Shown piece after piece: positions 1 through 7,036 of a stretch of 64,000 nucleotides of DNA. Source of the DNA: AC-38 sp033856025 (GTDB lineage Bacteria; Actinomycetota; Thermoleophilia; Solirubrobacterales; Solirubrobacteraceae); NCBI GenBank assembly GCA_033856025.1, contig JAWVFQ010000029.1, positions 1 to 64,000 on the forward strand, read 5' to 3'. Position 1 is the stretch's first letter. The number at the start of each line of letters is the position of its first letter. The notes under the pieces are model-generated. The model worked only from the letters and a program-made list of their open reading frames with translations. It was not told the DNA's origin and made no database searches. The position numbers were made by a program, and so were the translations under genes.

Positions 1-90
1 GGCCCCTACGTGCCCCGCCTCGCCGACGTGGGCGAGTACGTGCGCCTGCTGCGCTCCGTGCTCAGGTTCGACCGGGTGCGCAACGCATGA
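1..90 (+). CDS. 3' end of an unidentified protein (partial)
   Basis: Only the last 29 codons are in the window, open from base 1 to a TGA at 88-90. The visible tail (begins GPYVPRLADV, ends RVRNA) is too short to assign a family. The stop overlaps the start of the CapK-like gene as ATGA, so the two are probably translationally coupled members of one polysaccharide operon. This is inferred from position only. Confidence 0.6.
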   Translation, partial: GPYVPRLADVGEYVRLLRSVLRFDRVRNA

Positions 91-1481
91 GCCGCGGCGA
101 GGCCCTCTACGCGCGCCTGCCCGTGCCGCTCCAGAACGTCGCCACCTCGGCGTACGGCTACGCCTGGCGCCGGCGGCGCCAGGGCGGCGGGTTCCCGCGC
201 TACCGGGCCGGCTTCGCGGAGCGCGACTCCTACGACGCGGACCGCTGGCTCGAGTGGCAGACGCGGCGCCTGCGCGACATGCTGCGCCTCGCCTGGGATG
301 CGCCGTACTATCGCGAGCGCTGGCCGGCCCTCGGCTTCGCGCCGGCCGACGTCGACTCGTTCACCCTCGACGACCTCGCGCGGATCCCGCCGCTGGAGAA
401 GGAGGACGTGCGCCGCGCGCCGCGCGACATGTGCCCCGGCGGACGCCCGGGACGCGGGGTGTCGGCCTGGTACACGAGCGGCTCCACCGGCACGCCCCTG
501 ACCATCTACCACTCGCGCGAGGACTTCCGGCGCGGCCTGGCCATGCGCGACGCGCGCTACAGCAGCTACCTCGGCGTGGACCACACGATGCCGCACGCCA
601 CGATTCGCGGGCGGGTCGTCGTGCCCGACCCCGACTCCCCGGGCCCGTTCCACCGCTACAACCGGGCGGAGAAGCAGACGTACTTCTCGCCGTACCATCT
701 CGGCCCCGAGACGGTCCGCGCCTACGTCGACGCTTTCTGGAAGGCGCGGCCCGTGTGGGTGGAGGGCTACGCCAACAGCGTGCACGACCTGGCCTTCCTG
801 GCGCTCCAGCAGGGCATCGAGTGTCCTCAGCTGAAGGCGATCGTCACCACCGCCGAGCCCAGCAGCGAGCGCCTCCGCGCGGACGTCCGGCGCGCGTTCG
901 GATGCCGGGCGACCGAGGACTACGGCCTGGTCGAGGAGAGCGCCATGGCGCTGGAGTGCGAGCACGGCTCGCTGCACGTGTTCCCGGACTGCGGCTACGT
1001 GGAGATCCTCGACCCCCACGACCGCCCGTGCCCGCCCGGAGAGCCCGGGGAGCTCGTGGCGACGAGCTTCATCCGGGAGGCCCAGCCGTTCATCCGCTAC
1101 CGGACGGGCGACATGGCCGCGTGGTCGGACGCTCCGTGCCCATGTGGGCGCCAGACCCCGGTGCTCGCGGCCATCGAGGGCCGGCTCGATGACGTCCTCG
1201 TCGGGCGGGACGGACGGCGCCTCGGGCGCCTGTCCACCGTGCCCAAGCACCTGCCCGGAGTGGTGTTCATGCAGTTCGTCCAGGAGCGGCCCGGCGCCGT
1301 CCTCGTCCGCGTGGTGTCCGAGGGCGCGCTGGCCGCGGCGGTCACCGACGAGGTGCGCCGGCGCCTCCGGACCCGGCTGGGGTCGGACCTCGAGGTCGAC
1401 TTCGAGCGCGTGGACGAGCTGGAGCGCACCGCGCGCGGGAAGGTGCGCACCGTCGTGTCCTCGGTGGCCCAGCGGCGCTGA
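87..1481 (+). CDS. CapK/PaaK-type adenylate-forming enzyme
   Basis: A 464-residue protein of the phenylacetate-CoA ligase (PaaK)/CapK branch of adenylate-forming enzymes. These activate a carboxylate as acyl-AMP; CapK-type members are found in capsule and polysaccharide clusters. The ATP-binding loop TSGSTGTP is at about residues 130-137. A later YGLVEE segment, an FIRYRTGD motif and a C-terminal hinge region fit the fold, and the length is normal for the family. The ATG start overlaps the previous stop (ATGA). The glycosyltransferases, acetyltransferase and Wzy/Wzz-like genes that follow support a role in making or decorating an exopolysaccharide. The substrate cannot be read from sequence. 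Confidence 0.85.
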   Translation: MSRGEALYARLPVPLQNVATSAYGYAWRRRRQGGGFPRYRAGFAERDSYDADRWLEWQTRRLRDMLRLAWDAPYYRERWPALGFAPADVDSFTLDDLARIPPLEKEDVRRAPRDMCPGGRPGRGVSAWYTSGSTGTPLTIYHSREDFRRGLAMRDARYSSYLGVDHTMPHATIRGRVVVPDPDSPGPFHRYNRAEKQTYFSPYHLGPETVRAYVDAFWKARPVWVEGYANSVHDLAFLALQQGIECPQLKAIVTTAEPSSERLRADVRRAFGCRATEDYGLVEESAMALECEHGSLHVFPDCGYVEILDPHDRPCPPGEPGELVATSFIREAQPFIRYRTGDMAAWSDAPCPCGRQTPVLAAIEGRLDDVLVGRDGRRLGRLSTVPKHLPGVVFMQFVQERPGAVLVRVVSEGALAAAVTDEVRRRLRTRLGSDLEVDFERVDELERTARGKVRTVVSSVAQRR

Positions 1482-1493
1482 GGCCGGGCCCGG

Positions 1494-2147
1494 CTACGGG
1501 GCAGCCGCCTCGAGCCCGGCCACGACGCGCTCGTCGAGGGGGCGCTGGAACAGCGCCAGATGCTCCTGGAGGCGCTCGCGCGGCCATTCCCACCACCTCA
1601 ACGCCAGCATCCGCTCCACCAGCTCGTCCGGGATGCGCAACCGCAGCGTGCGAGCGGGCACGCCGGCCACGACGCTGTAGGGATCCACGTCGTGGGTCAC
1701 GACGGCGGACGCGGAGACCACGCAGCCTGAGCCCACCGTCACGCCGGGGAGGACGACCGCATTCGCCCCGACCCACACGTCGTGGCCGATCAGGGTCCGA
1801 CGGTGCTCGACGAGCGGCTCACGCACGAAGGCGCCGTCCGCGGGCAGATACGGGAAGCCGTGCGTCGTCGCGCGGTCGAGCGGATGGTTCGGCGCGCCGA
1901 TCGAGGCGTGCCACGCGATCGCGCAGAACGCGCCGACGTCCGCGTAGGAGAGCCGGGTATCGCGCCCCACGTACGAGAAGCGCCCAAGCGAGGACTCGAA
2001 CAACGAGGCTCCCCGCGCGATGCGGCACTCCGGCGCGGCGACGGAGCCGGCGTTGACGTTGACCCCGGCGAACAGCGGAACCCGCACGCCGCTGCCGCGC
2101 AGTGAGCGCAGGCGCTGCAGGTCGCTGAGGCGATCGGCGAGCCCCAT
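1494..2147 (-). CDS. CatB-related hexapeptide-repeat O-acetyltransferase
   Basis: A 217-residue left-handed beta-helix acyltransferase. The hexapeptide periodicity is clear in the segment around IGHDVWVGANAVVLPGVTVG, followed by the family-typical VVAGVPAR. The NHPLDR stretch fits the xenobiotic/CatB O-acetyltransferase subgroup, in which a loop His acts as base. It probably transfers an acetyl group from acetyl-CoA to a sugar hydroxyl of the local polysaccharide. It ends 12 bases from the CapK-like gene (convergent) and starts 4 bases after the glycosyltransferase on the same strand, so it is the last gene of that leftward operon. Confidence 0.85.
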   Translation of the reverse strand: MGLADRLSDLQRLRSLRGSGVRVPLFAGVNVNAGSVAAPECRIARGASLFESSLGRFSYVGRDTRLSYADVGAFCAIAWHASIGAPNHPLDRATTHGFPYLPADGAFVREPLVEHRRTLIGHDVWVGANAVVLPGVTVGSGCVVSASAVVTHDVDPYSVVAGVPARTLRLRIPDELVERMLALRWWEWPRERLQEHLALFQRPLDERVVAGLEAAAP

Positions 2148-2151
2148 CGGC

Positions 2152-3180
2152 CTAGAGGATCCGGATCCGGCCCAGCCGCCCGCGGGTCAGGCCGGGAGCC
2201 GCGGCGCCCAGCATGACCCCGAGGCCGTAGAAGAAGTGCATCAGGAACAGCGCCCAGGCGACGTGCGGAAGCGGGGCGGTGCGCCCGCGCCGGCCGACCG
2301 CGGCGCTCAGGCCGGCGTAGGCGCCCAGCAGGCCGAGGGGCAGCAGAGGCCGGCCGCGCGCCAGACGCGCCGGCGCCATCAGCGACGCCAGGGTGGTGGC
2401 GGCCGGGACCGCGGAGCGCAGCGGGAAGTAGCCGCGCCTGCGGCCCACGGCGGACTTCCAGAGGCCGTACTGGAAGTACTGGGCGGCCAGGCCGCGGAAG
2501 CGGTCACGCGGCCAGTACAGGATCTGGGCGCGGCCCAGCATGGCGATTGTCGCCCCCTGCGACCGCGCCCGGTCGCTGAACTCGTCGTCCTGGTTGCGCG
2601 TGAGGGTCTCGTCGAAGCCGCCGAAGCGCCGCACCGCCTCGGTCGGCCAGACCGCGAACGGATGGTGGTCGACCTCCGCCTCCTCGGCCATGATCGTCCG
2701 GTAGCCGCGGCCCACGCCGAGCGGATGCGACAGCGCCGCGCTGATGGCGGCCGAGACCGCGGTGCCGCGCGACTCCGTGATGAACCGTCCGGCCGCCGCG
2801 CGCAGCGGGTCGCCGGTGCGCTCCAGATACGCGATGCAGCAGGAGAGGTAGTTGGGCGACATGCGCGTGCGCGCGTCGAGCCGTGTGAACCAGCGGCACG
2901 AGCTGCGGCGCAGACCGCCGTTGAGCGCGTACGGCGCCGTGAGGCCCGCGTTGCGCTCGACGGTGAACGCCCCCCAGGGGTAGGTCGTCGCCATCGCCTC
3001 GCACTCCCGCCGGGTGCCGTCGGTGCTGTCGCCGTCCATGACGATCACCTCCAGCGCCTCGGGCCCGATGTCCTGGGCGGCCAGGCTGCGCAGCACGTCC
3101 TCGATCGTCCGCGCCTCGTTGCGGACGGGGACCACCACCGACACGACGGGCGTCCCGGCGCCGGTCTCAGAGGCGGGCAC
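2152..3180 (-). CDS. family 2 glycosyltransferase (ExoA-like)
   Basis: A 342-residue membrane-associated GT2. The N-terminal GT-A domain shows VSVVVPVRNEARTIEDVL, then a DGDSTDGT nucleotide-sugar motif and a later NQDDEF acceptor-site acidic cluster. Hydrophobic C-terminal segments resemble ExoA-type succinoglycan glycosyltransferases. I chose the GTG at 3180 because GGAGG lies 4 bases upstream and the residues before it look like read-through of another frame. The start overlaps the deacetylase gene by 14 bases, implying coupled expression. Its likely job is sugar transfer onto a lipid-linked intermediate on the cytoplasmic face. Confidence 0.85.
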   Translation of the reverse strand: MPASETGAGTPVVSVVVPVRNEARTIEDVLRSLAAQDIGPEALEVIVMDGDSTDGTRRECEAMATTYPWGAFTVERNAGLTAPYALNGGLRRSSCRWFTRLDARTRMSPNYLSCCIAYLERTGDPLRAAAGRFITESRGTAVSAAISAALSHPLGVGRGYRTIMAEEAEVDHHPFAVWPTEAVRRFGGFDETLTRNQDDEFSDRARSQGATIAMLGRAQILYWPRDRFRGLAAQYFQYGLWKSAVGRRRGYFPLRSAVPAATTLASLMAPARLARGRPLLPLGLLGAYAGLSAAVGRRGRTAPLPHVAWALFLMHFFYGLGVMLGAAAPGLTRGRLGRIRIL

Positions 3181-3967
3181 GGAGCCTCCGGCTGCGCTGG
3201 TAGAGCGACGGGCTGACCCGCTTGAGCGCCTTCTTGACCTCCCATTCGGCGCGCAGGCGCGCGCGGGCGCCCCACGCGCCGTCCACATACCCGCGCACCC
3301 GCTCGGTGGTGGTCGACGCCCACACCGTGTACCGGTCCAGGACCTCGAGGCCGTCCACGGTTCGCCGGCGCCGGCGCGGCTCGGACGTCATGGCCAGTCG
3401 GTACCCCGCCTCGCGCACGGAGAGCAGGACGTCCGGCGACAGCGACCCGCCGGGGATCGCGGCGGCCGCCGGCTCGGCGCCGAGAACCTCGGCCAGGATC
3501 CGGCGACTCGTGCGCCACTCGTCGCGCAGGCTCGCGCCGTCGAGCTCGCGCATGTACGACGGGTGGGTGTGCGAGTGGCTCCCGACGGCGTGCCCCGCGA
3601 CGGCCAGTGCCCGGACGCCATCGGCGTCCAGGAAGCCGGGCGTGCCGAGGCGGGAGGTCGTCACGAAGAAGTGCGCGGGCCACCCCCGGTCGGCGAGCAG
3701 GCGGGCGATCAGCGCGGCCGAGGCCCCGCCGTCGTCGAACGTGAGCAGCACCTCGGCCGCCGGGTCGTCGTGACGGCCCACCTTCAGCCCGGTCTCGGCG
3801 ATCGCGTCCAGGTGGCGCTCGAACGCGCGCCGGGGCAGCTTGTAGCGGCGCGCCAGGGCGCCGGGAAAGCCCGCGCCGTCGGGATCGGCGTCCTCGGAGG
3901 CCAGCACGTCGTGGTAGATGAGGGCGACCGGCGCGCGCGCGCGGCCGGCCTCGGCGCCGGGCTCCAT
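3167..3967 (-). CDS. NodB-type polysaccharide deacetylase
   Basis: A 266-residue carbohydrate esterase family 4 protein. The metal and base motif TFDDG is at 76-80 and the zinc-binding SHSHTHP at 130-136, both hallmarks of NodB domains that remove N- or O-acetyl groups from sugars. No signal peptide is visible; the protein begins with a short charged tail and VALIYHD. The ATG overlaps the stop of the upstream glycosyltransferase (ATGA), and the 3' end overlaps the next gene by 14 bases. It sits in the leftward polysaccharide operon and presumably tailors the polymer or a precursor. Confidence 0.85.
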   Translation of the reverse strand: MEPGAEAGRARAPVALIYHDVLASEDADPDGAGFPGALARRYKLPRRAFERHLDAIAETGLKVGRHDDPAAEVLLTFDDGGASAALIARLLADRGWPAHFFVTTSRLGTPGFLDADGVRALAVAGHAVGSHSHTHPSYMRELDGASLRDEWRTSRRILAEVLGAEPAAAAIPGGSLSPDVLLSVREAGYRLAMTSEPRRRRRTVDGLEVLDRYTVWASTTTERVRGYVDGAWGARARLRAEWEVKKALKRVSPSLYQRSRRLRARL

Positions 3968-5094
3968 CAGGCGGCCGCGAGCTCCCGGCACAGCGCGACG
4001 TAGGGCTCGAGCTCGTGCTCCGCGTTGAGGCGCTCGCGGATCAGTCGCCGGCCGCGCCGCCCCATCGCGTCCGCGCGGGCCGGGTCGTCGAGCAGCGTCT
4101 CCAGGCCGTCGGCGTACGCCCTCTCGCTGCCGGGGGTGACCAGCAGGCAGCAGTCCTCGTCGCCGATGATCGCCCGCGTCGGCGGGAGGTCGGAGACGAC
4201 CGCGGGACGGCCCATCGCCATGAACTCGAAGACCTTGCGGGGGATGTTGCGCCGGAACTTCGGCGTGTCCGGGAGCGGGATGAGTCCGAAGCGCGTTCGC
4301 GTGAGCACCTCGGAGATCCGCTCGAACGGGATGTTGAACAGCAGCGTGAAATCGTCCTCCAGTCCGGCCGCCGCCACCTGGTCGCGCAGCCAGCGCTGCT
4401 CGTCGGGCTCGTACTCGCGCGCCGCGATGCACCACCGGACCCGCCGCCCCCGGTCGCGCAGGATCCGCGCGGTGTCGATGAGCGCGGTGGCGTGGTATGT
4501 CGGCAGCGAACCGTGGTACGTGGCGTCGTAGCGCGGCTCGGCGCGCGCCGAGCCGTTGGCGAGCGAGCGCCAGGGGAAGTTGTGCACCACGAGCAGGCGG
4601 GGGACGCGGCCCGCGAAGCGCTCCGGCGTCAGCGTGTCAGCGAACAGCGTGGCGTCCAGCCGCGCGGCGAGCCATGGTTCGCACACGGCGACCAGCCGGC
4701 TCAGGGGCCGGCGCAGCGGGCGCGGGACCCACTGCTTCTGCAGCATGTAGCCCGCGTAGTCCTCGTTGCAGTCGTAGATCACCGGCGTGCGAAACAGCTT
4801 GCGGGCGAGGACCGCCCAGGGCAGCAGCTCGAGGCTGTTGACCTGTATGAGGCCGGGGCGCAACCGCAGGGCGCGCACCAGCACGTCGGGCGCGCTGAGC
4901 ATCCGCAGCAGCCGCCCGGCGCGCGGCGGCAGGAAGCGAACGTCGATGTCCGTCGGCTCGTCGCCCTCCATGGGCTGTCCGATCACCGTCACCGGGACGC
5001 CCGCGTCATGCAGCCCTCGGGCGAGGAGGTGGAAGTGGCGGGGGTGGAAGGTCTTCTTGCTCGTGGCGAGCACGACAGGCCTGGGAGGGTGCAC
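3967..5094 (-). CDS. GT-B (GT4-like) glycosyltransferase
   Basis: A 375-residue GT-B glycosyltransferase. The N-terminal Rossmann half begins PVVLATSKKTF. The C-terminal donor half has IPRKVFEFMAMGRPAVVSD, matching the E-x7-E region of GT4 enzymes. I chose GTG 5094: upstream residues are low-complexity and overlap the divergent gene's promoter, and a TATTAT element ends 8 bases before this GTG. It is the first gene of the leftward operon with the deacetylase, GT2 and acetyltransferase. It probably adds a sugar from a nucleotide donor during repeat-unit assembly. The linkage is unknown. Confidence 0.82.
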   Translation of the reverse strand: MHPPRPVVLATSKKTFHPRHFHLLARGLHDAGVPVTVIGQPMEGDEPTDIDVRFLPPRAGRLLRMLSAPDVLVRALRLRPGLIQVNSLELLPWAVLARKLFRTPVIYDCNEDYAGYMLQKQWVPRPLRRPLSRLVAVCEPWLAARLDATLFADTLTPERFAGRVPRLLVVHNFPWRSLANGSARAEPRYDATYHGSLPTYHATALIDTARILRDRGRRVRWCIAAREYEPDEQRWLRDQVAAAGLEDDFTLLFNIPFERISEVLTRTRFGLIPLPDTPKFRRNIPRKVFEFMAMGRPAVVSDLPPTRAIIGDEDCCLLVTPGSERAYADGLETLLDDPARADAMGRRGRRLIRERLNAEHELEPYVALCRELAAA

Positions 5095-5101
5095 GCTCGG
5101 A

Positions 5102-5108
5102 CATAATA
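5102..5108. promoter_or_regulatory. shared AT-rich -10 element for two divergent genes
   Basis: The only AT-rich spot between the divergent glycosyltransferase (start 5094) and the Wzy-like gene (start 5118) reads CATAAT rightward (5102-5107) and TATTAT leftward (5108-5103). Each lies 8-10 bases before its start codon, so both transcripts would be leaderless or nearly so. No clear -35 is seen. This is an inference from pattern. Confidence 0.4.
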
Positions 5109-5117
5109 GGACCGGAT

Positions 5118-6518
5118 GTGGGGAATCGGCCGAGGGTGAGAGGCGCCGCCGGACAGCCGAGGCGGCTCCTGTACGTCGCCGGGGCGGTGGGCGCGGCCAC
5201 CGCGCTTCTCGGCCACCTCGCCGGCGCACGGCCGATCACCCTGGCCGGCGCCGCGGCGGTCGTGGCGTGCGCGGGGATCCTGGCGCCGGAGCTCACCCTG
5301 GCGCTGCTCATCGTCATCGCCGGGATCAAGGACGCCTCCTTTTTGGCCTTCCTCCCGGTGGACGCGACCGTCCTCGTCGCGGCCGGGGTGCTGGCCGCGA
5401 TGGCCGCGCGCGCATGGAGCCGCGGCGTGCGCCCGTTCCCGCCGGCTGCCGTGTTCGGCCTCCTGCTCGCCATGCTGGTGATGGCCGCCGTCCTGTGGTC
5501 CCCCGATCCCGTGGGAGGCCTCGACGAGGCCCTGCGCTTCGAGACCCTGACGCTGATGGCGTTCTTCGCGCCGTTCGTCCTCATCCGCGACGCCGACGAC
5601 GTCTCCCGGCTCATGGTGGGGCTGGCTGCCTTCTCGGTGGTGGTCGTTCTCCTGGCGGTGCCGACCGGCGATCCCAACCAGCCGCTCAGCGTCGTGGGGA
5701 CGAGCTCGGGCGGCGAGATCGAGCTCGCGAGCGACTGCGCGGTGGGCCTGTTCGCCGCCGTCTACCTGGTCATGCGTCACCGCGGGCCCGCGCGTCTGCT
5801 CGCCATCGCCGCCGGGCTCCTCCTCGCCAAGACGATGGTCGCGGCGGGGTCGCGGGGCATCATCGCCGGGCTGCTGCTCGCGCTCGCCTACCTCGCGGTC
5901 GTGACCTGGCGCTCCTGGGTGCGCGGTCGCCGGTTCTGGCTGGTGCTGGCCTCCGTGGCGGCTCTGGCGGTGGCGATCCCCCAAGTCGCCGGGGTCGGCC
6001 TGGCCCGCTACCGGTCCCAGCTGTTCACGGAGAACACCAGCGCCGTGCTCGGGCAGCGCACCTACATATTCGACACGGCCCGGGATCTGGCGGTGAACCA
6101 TCCCCTCGGCCTGGGCGCGGGCGGGTTCCAGCACGTCACCGGGCTGGCCTACCCCCACAACATCGAGCTGCACCTGGCGGTGAACTTCGGGCTGCCGACG
6201 CTCTCGCTGTTCCTGCTCCTCGTCGGCGCCGCATGGTCGGCCCGGCGCCGCGCGCTGCGGTACGGGTGGCGGGCCGAGTCGATCGGCGTGGGGATGCTGA
6301 TGATCATCCTCGTCGCCGACTCGCAGGTGTCCAACGGCCTGAACAACTCGCCCTCGCGCTGCATGTGGCTGGCGTTCGGCCTGGCGCTCGTGCTCCCGCG
6401 CCTGGCCGCCGCCGCGCCGCGAGCTCAGCCCGCGCCCGCCGCCGAGACGCGGTACCACGAGGCCTCGGCGACGGGTGTGCCCAGGGGCGCGTTGCGCGGC
6501 GCCGGCAGCCCGGCCTGA
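5118..6518 (+). CDS. O-antigen ligase/Wzy-like polymerase membrane protein
   Basis: A 466-residue polytopic inner-membrane protein with about ten hydrophobic helices. A large external segment between late helices carries NHPLGLGAGGF and a YPHN motif, the signature seen in the Wzy_C domain of O-antigen ligases and polysaccharide polymerases. A disordered Ala/Pro-rich tail ends the protein. GTG 5118 is preferred because CATAAT ends 10 bases upstream; GTG 5136 is an alternative. The last 94 bases overlap the convergent gene at 6425-7036. It probably polymerises or ligates the repeat unit built by neighbouring glycosyltransferases. Confidence 0.8.
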   Translation: MGNRPRVRGAAGQPRRLLYVAGAVGAATALLGHLAGARPITLAGAAAVVACAGILAPELTLALLIVIAGIKDASFLAFLPVDATVLVAAGVLAAMAARAWSRGVRPFPPAAVFGLLLAMLVMAAVLWSPDPVGGLDEALRFETLTLMAFFAPFVLIRDADDVSRLMVGLAAFSVVVVLLAVPTGDPNQPLSVVGTSSGGEIELASDCAVGLFAAVYLVMRHRGPARLLAIAAGLLLAKTMVAAGSRGIIAGLLLALAYLAVVTWRSWVRGRRFWLVLASVAALAVAIPQVAGVGLARYRSQLFTENTSAVLGQRTYIFDTARDLAVNHPLGLGAGGFQHVTGLAYPHNIELHLAVNFGLPTLSLFLLLVGAAWSARRRALRYGWRAESIGVGMLMIILVADSQVSNGLNNSPSRCMWLAFGLALVLPRLAAAAPRAQPAPAAETRYHEASATGVPRGALRGAGSPA

Positions 6519-7036
6519 TCGCCACTCGCCGTCGCGGGCGAGTCGTTCAGCGCGGGCCGGGCGATCCCGATCAGGGTGAGGCTGCGCAGGTGCACGTCCG
6601 GATACAGGTCGAGGGCCGCCGTGCCGTCCGCGGTCTCGGACAGCACAACCACCGTGCCGAGGTCGGCCACCCGCCGCGTGGCCGCGACCAGCGCGTCGGC
6701 CCCGGGCGACGCCACCACGCAGGCCAGCGGGCGCTCCTGCGCCTCGGGGGCCGCGGCACGTCCCAGCCCGGCGCGCACGGCCGCCGCGGTGACACCGTCC
6801 CCGTGGACCTCGACGCGCTCGGGCGGGACGCCGTCCAGGGCGTCGCACGCAGCGGCGGCGGCCGCCACGACGGCCCGCGCCGCCGCGGCCTCGGCGTCGG
6901 GCGCGCCGGCCGGGACCAGCAGGAGGTGCTGCGCGGCGTCGCCGGCGATCCAGTCCGCGTCGACGAACGCCGGCGCCTCGTCCGGCAGCTCACCGGTGAA
7001 CGTGACCGTGCCGGCGCCCCGCCGCGCCGCGATCAC
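6425..7036 (-). CDS. small MDR-like hypothetical protein
   Basis: A 203-residue protein, rich in alanine, with no complete known domain that I recognise. The run DLYPDVHLRSLTLIGIARP near the C-terminus resembles the end of medium-chain dehydrogenase cofactor domains, and ADLGTVVVLSE resembles a Rossmann strand. It may therefore be a detached or degenerate dehydrogenase half. The GTG start overlaps the stop of the two-domain oxidoreductase as GTGA, arguing for coupled expression and joint function. Its 3' end overlaps the convergent Wzy-like gene by 94 bases. Function is inferred weakly. Confidence 0.6.
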   Translation of the reverse strand: MIAARRGAGTVTFTGELPDEAPAFVDADWIAGDAAQHLLLVPAGAPDAEAAAARAVVAAAAAACDALDGVPPERVEVHGDGVTAAAVRAGLGRAAAPEAQERPLACVVASPGADALVAATRRVADLGTVVVLSETADGTAALDLYPDVHLRSLTLIGIARPALNDSPATASGDQAGLPAPRNAPLGTPVAEASWYRVSAAGAG

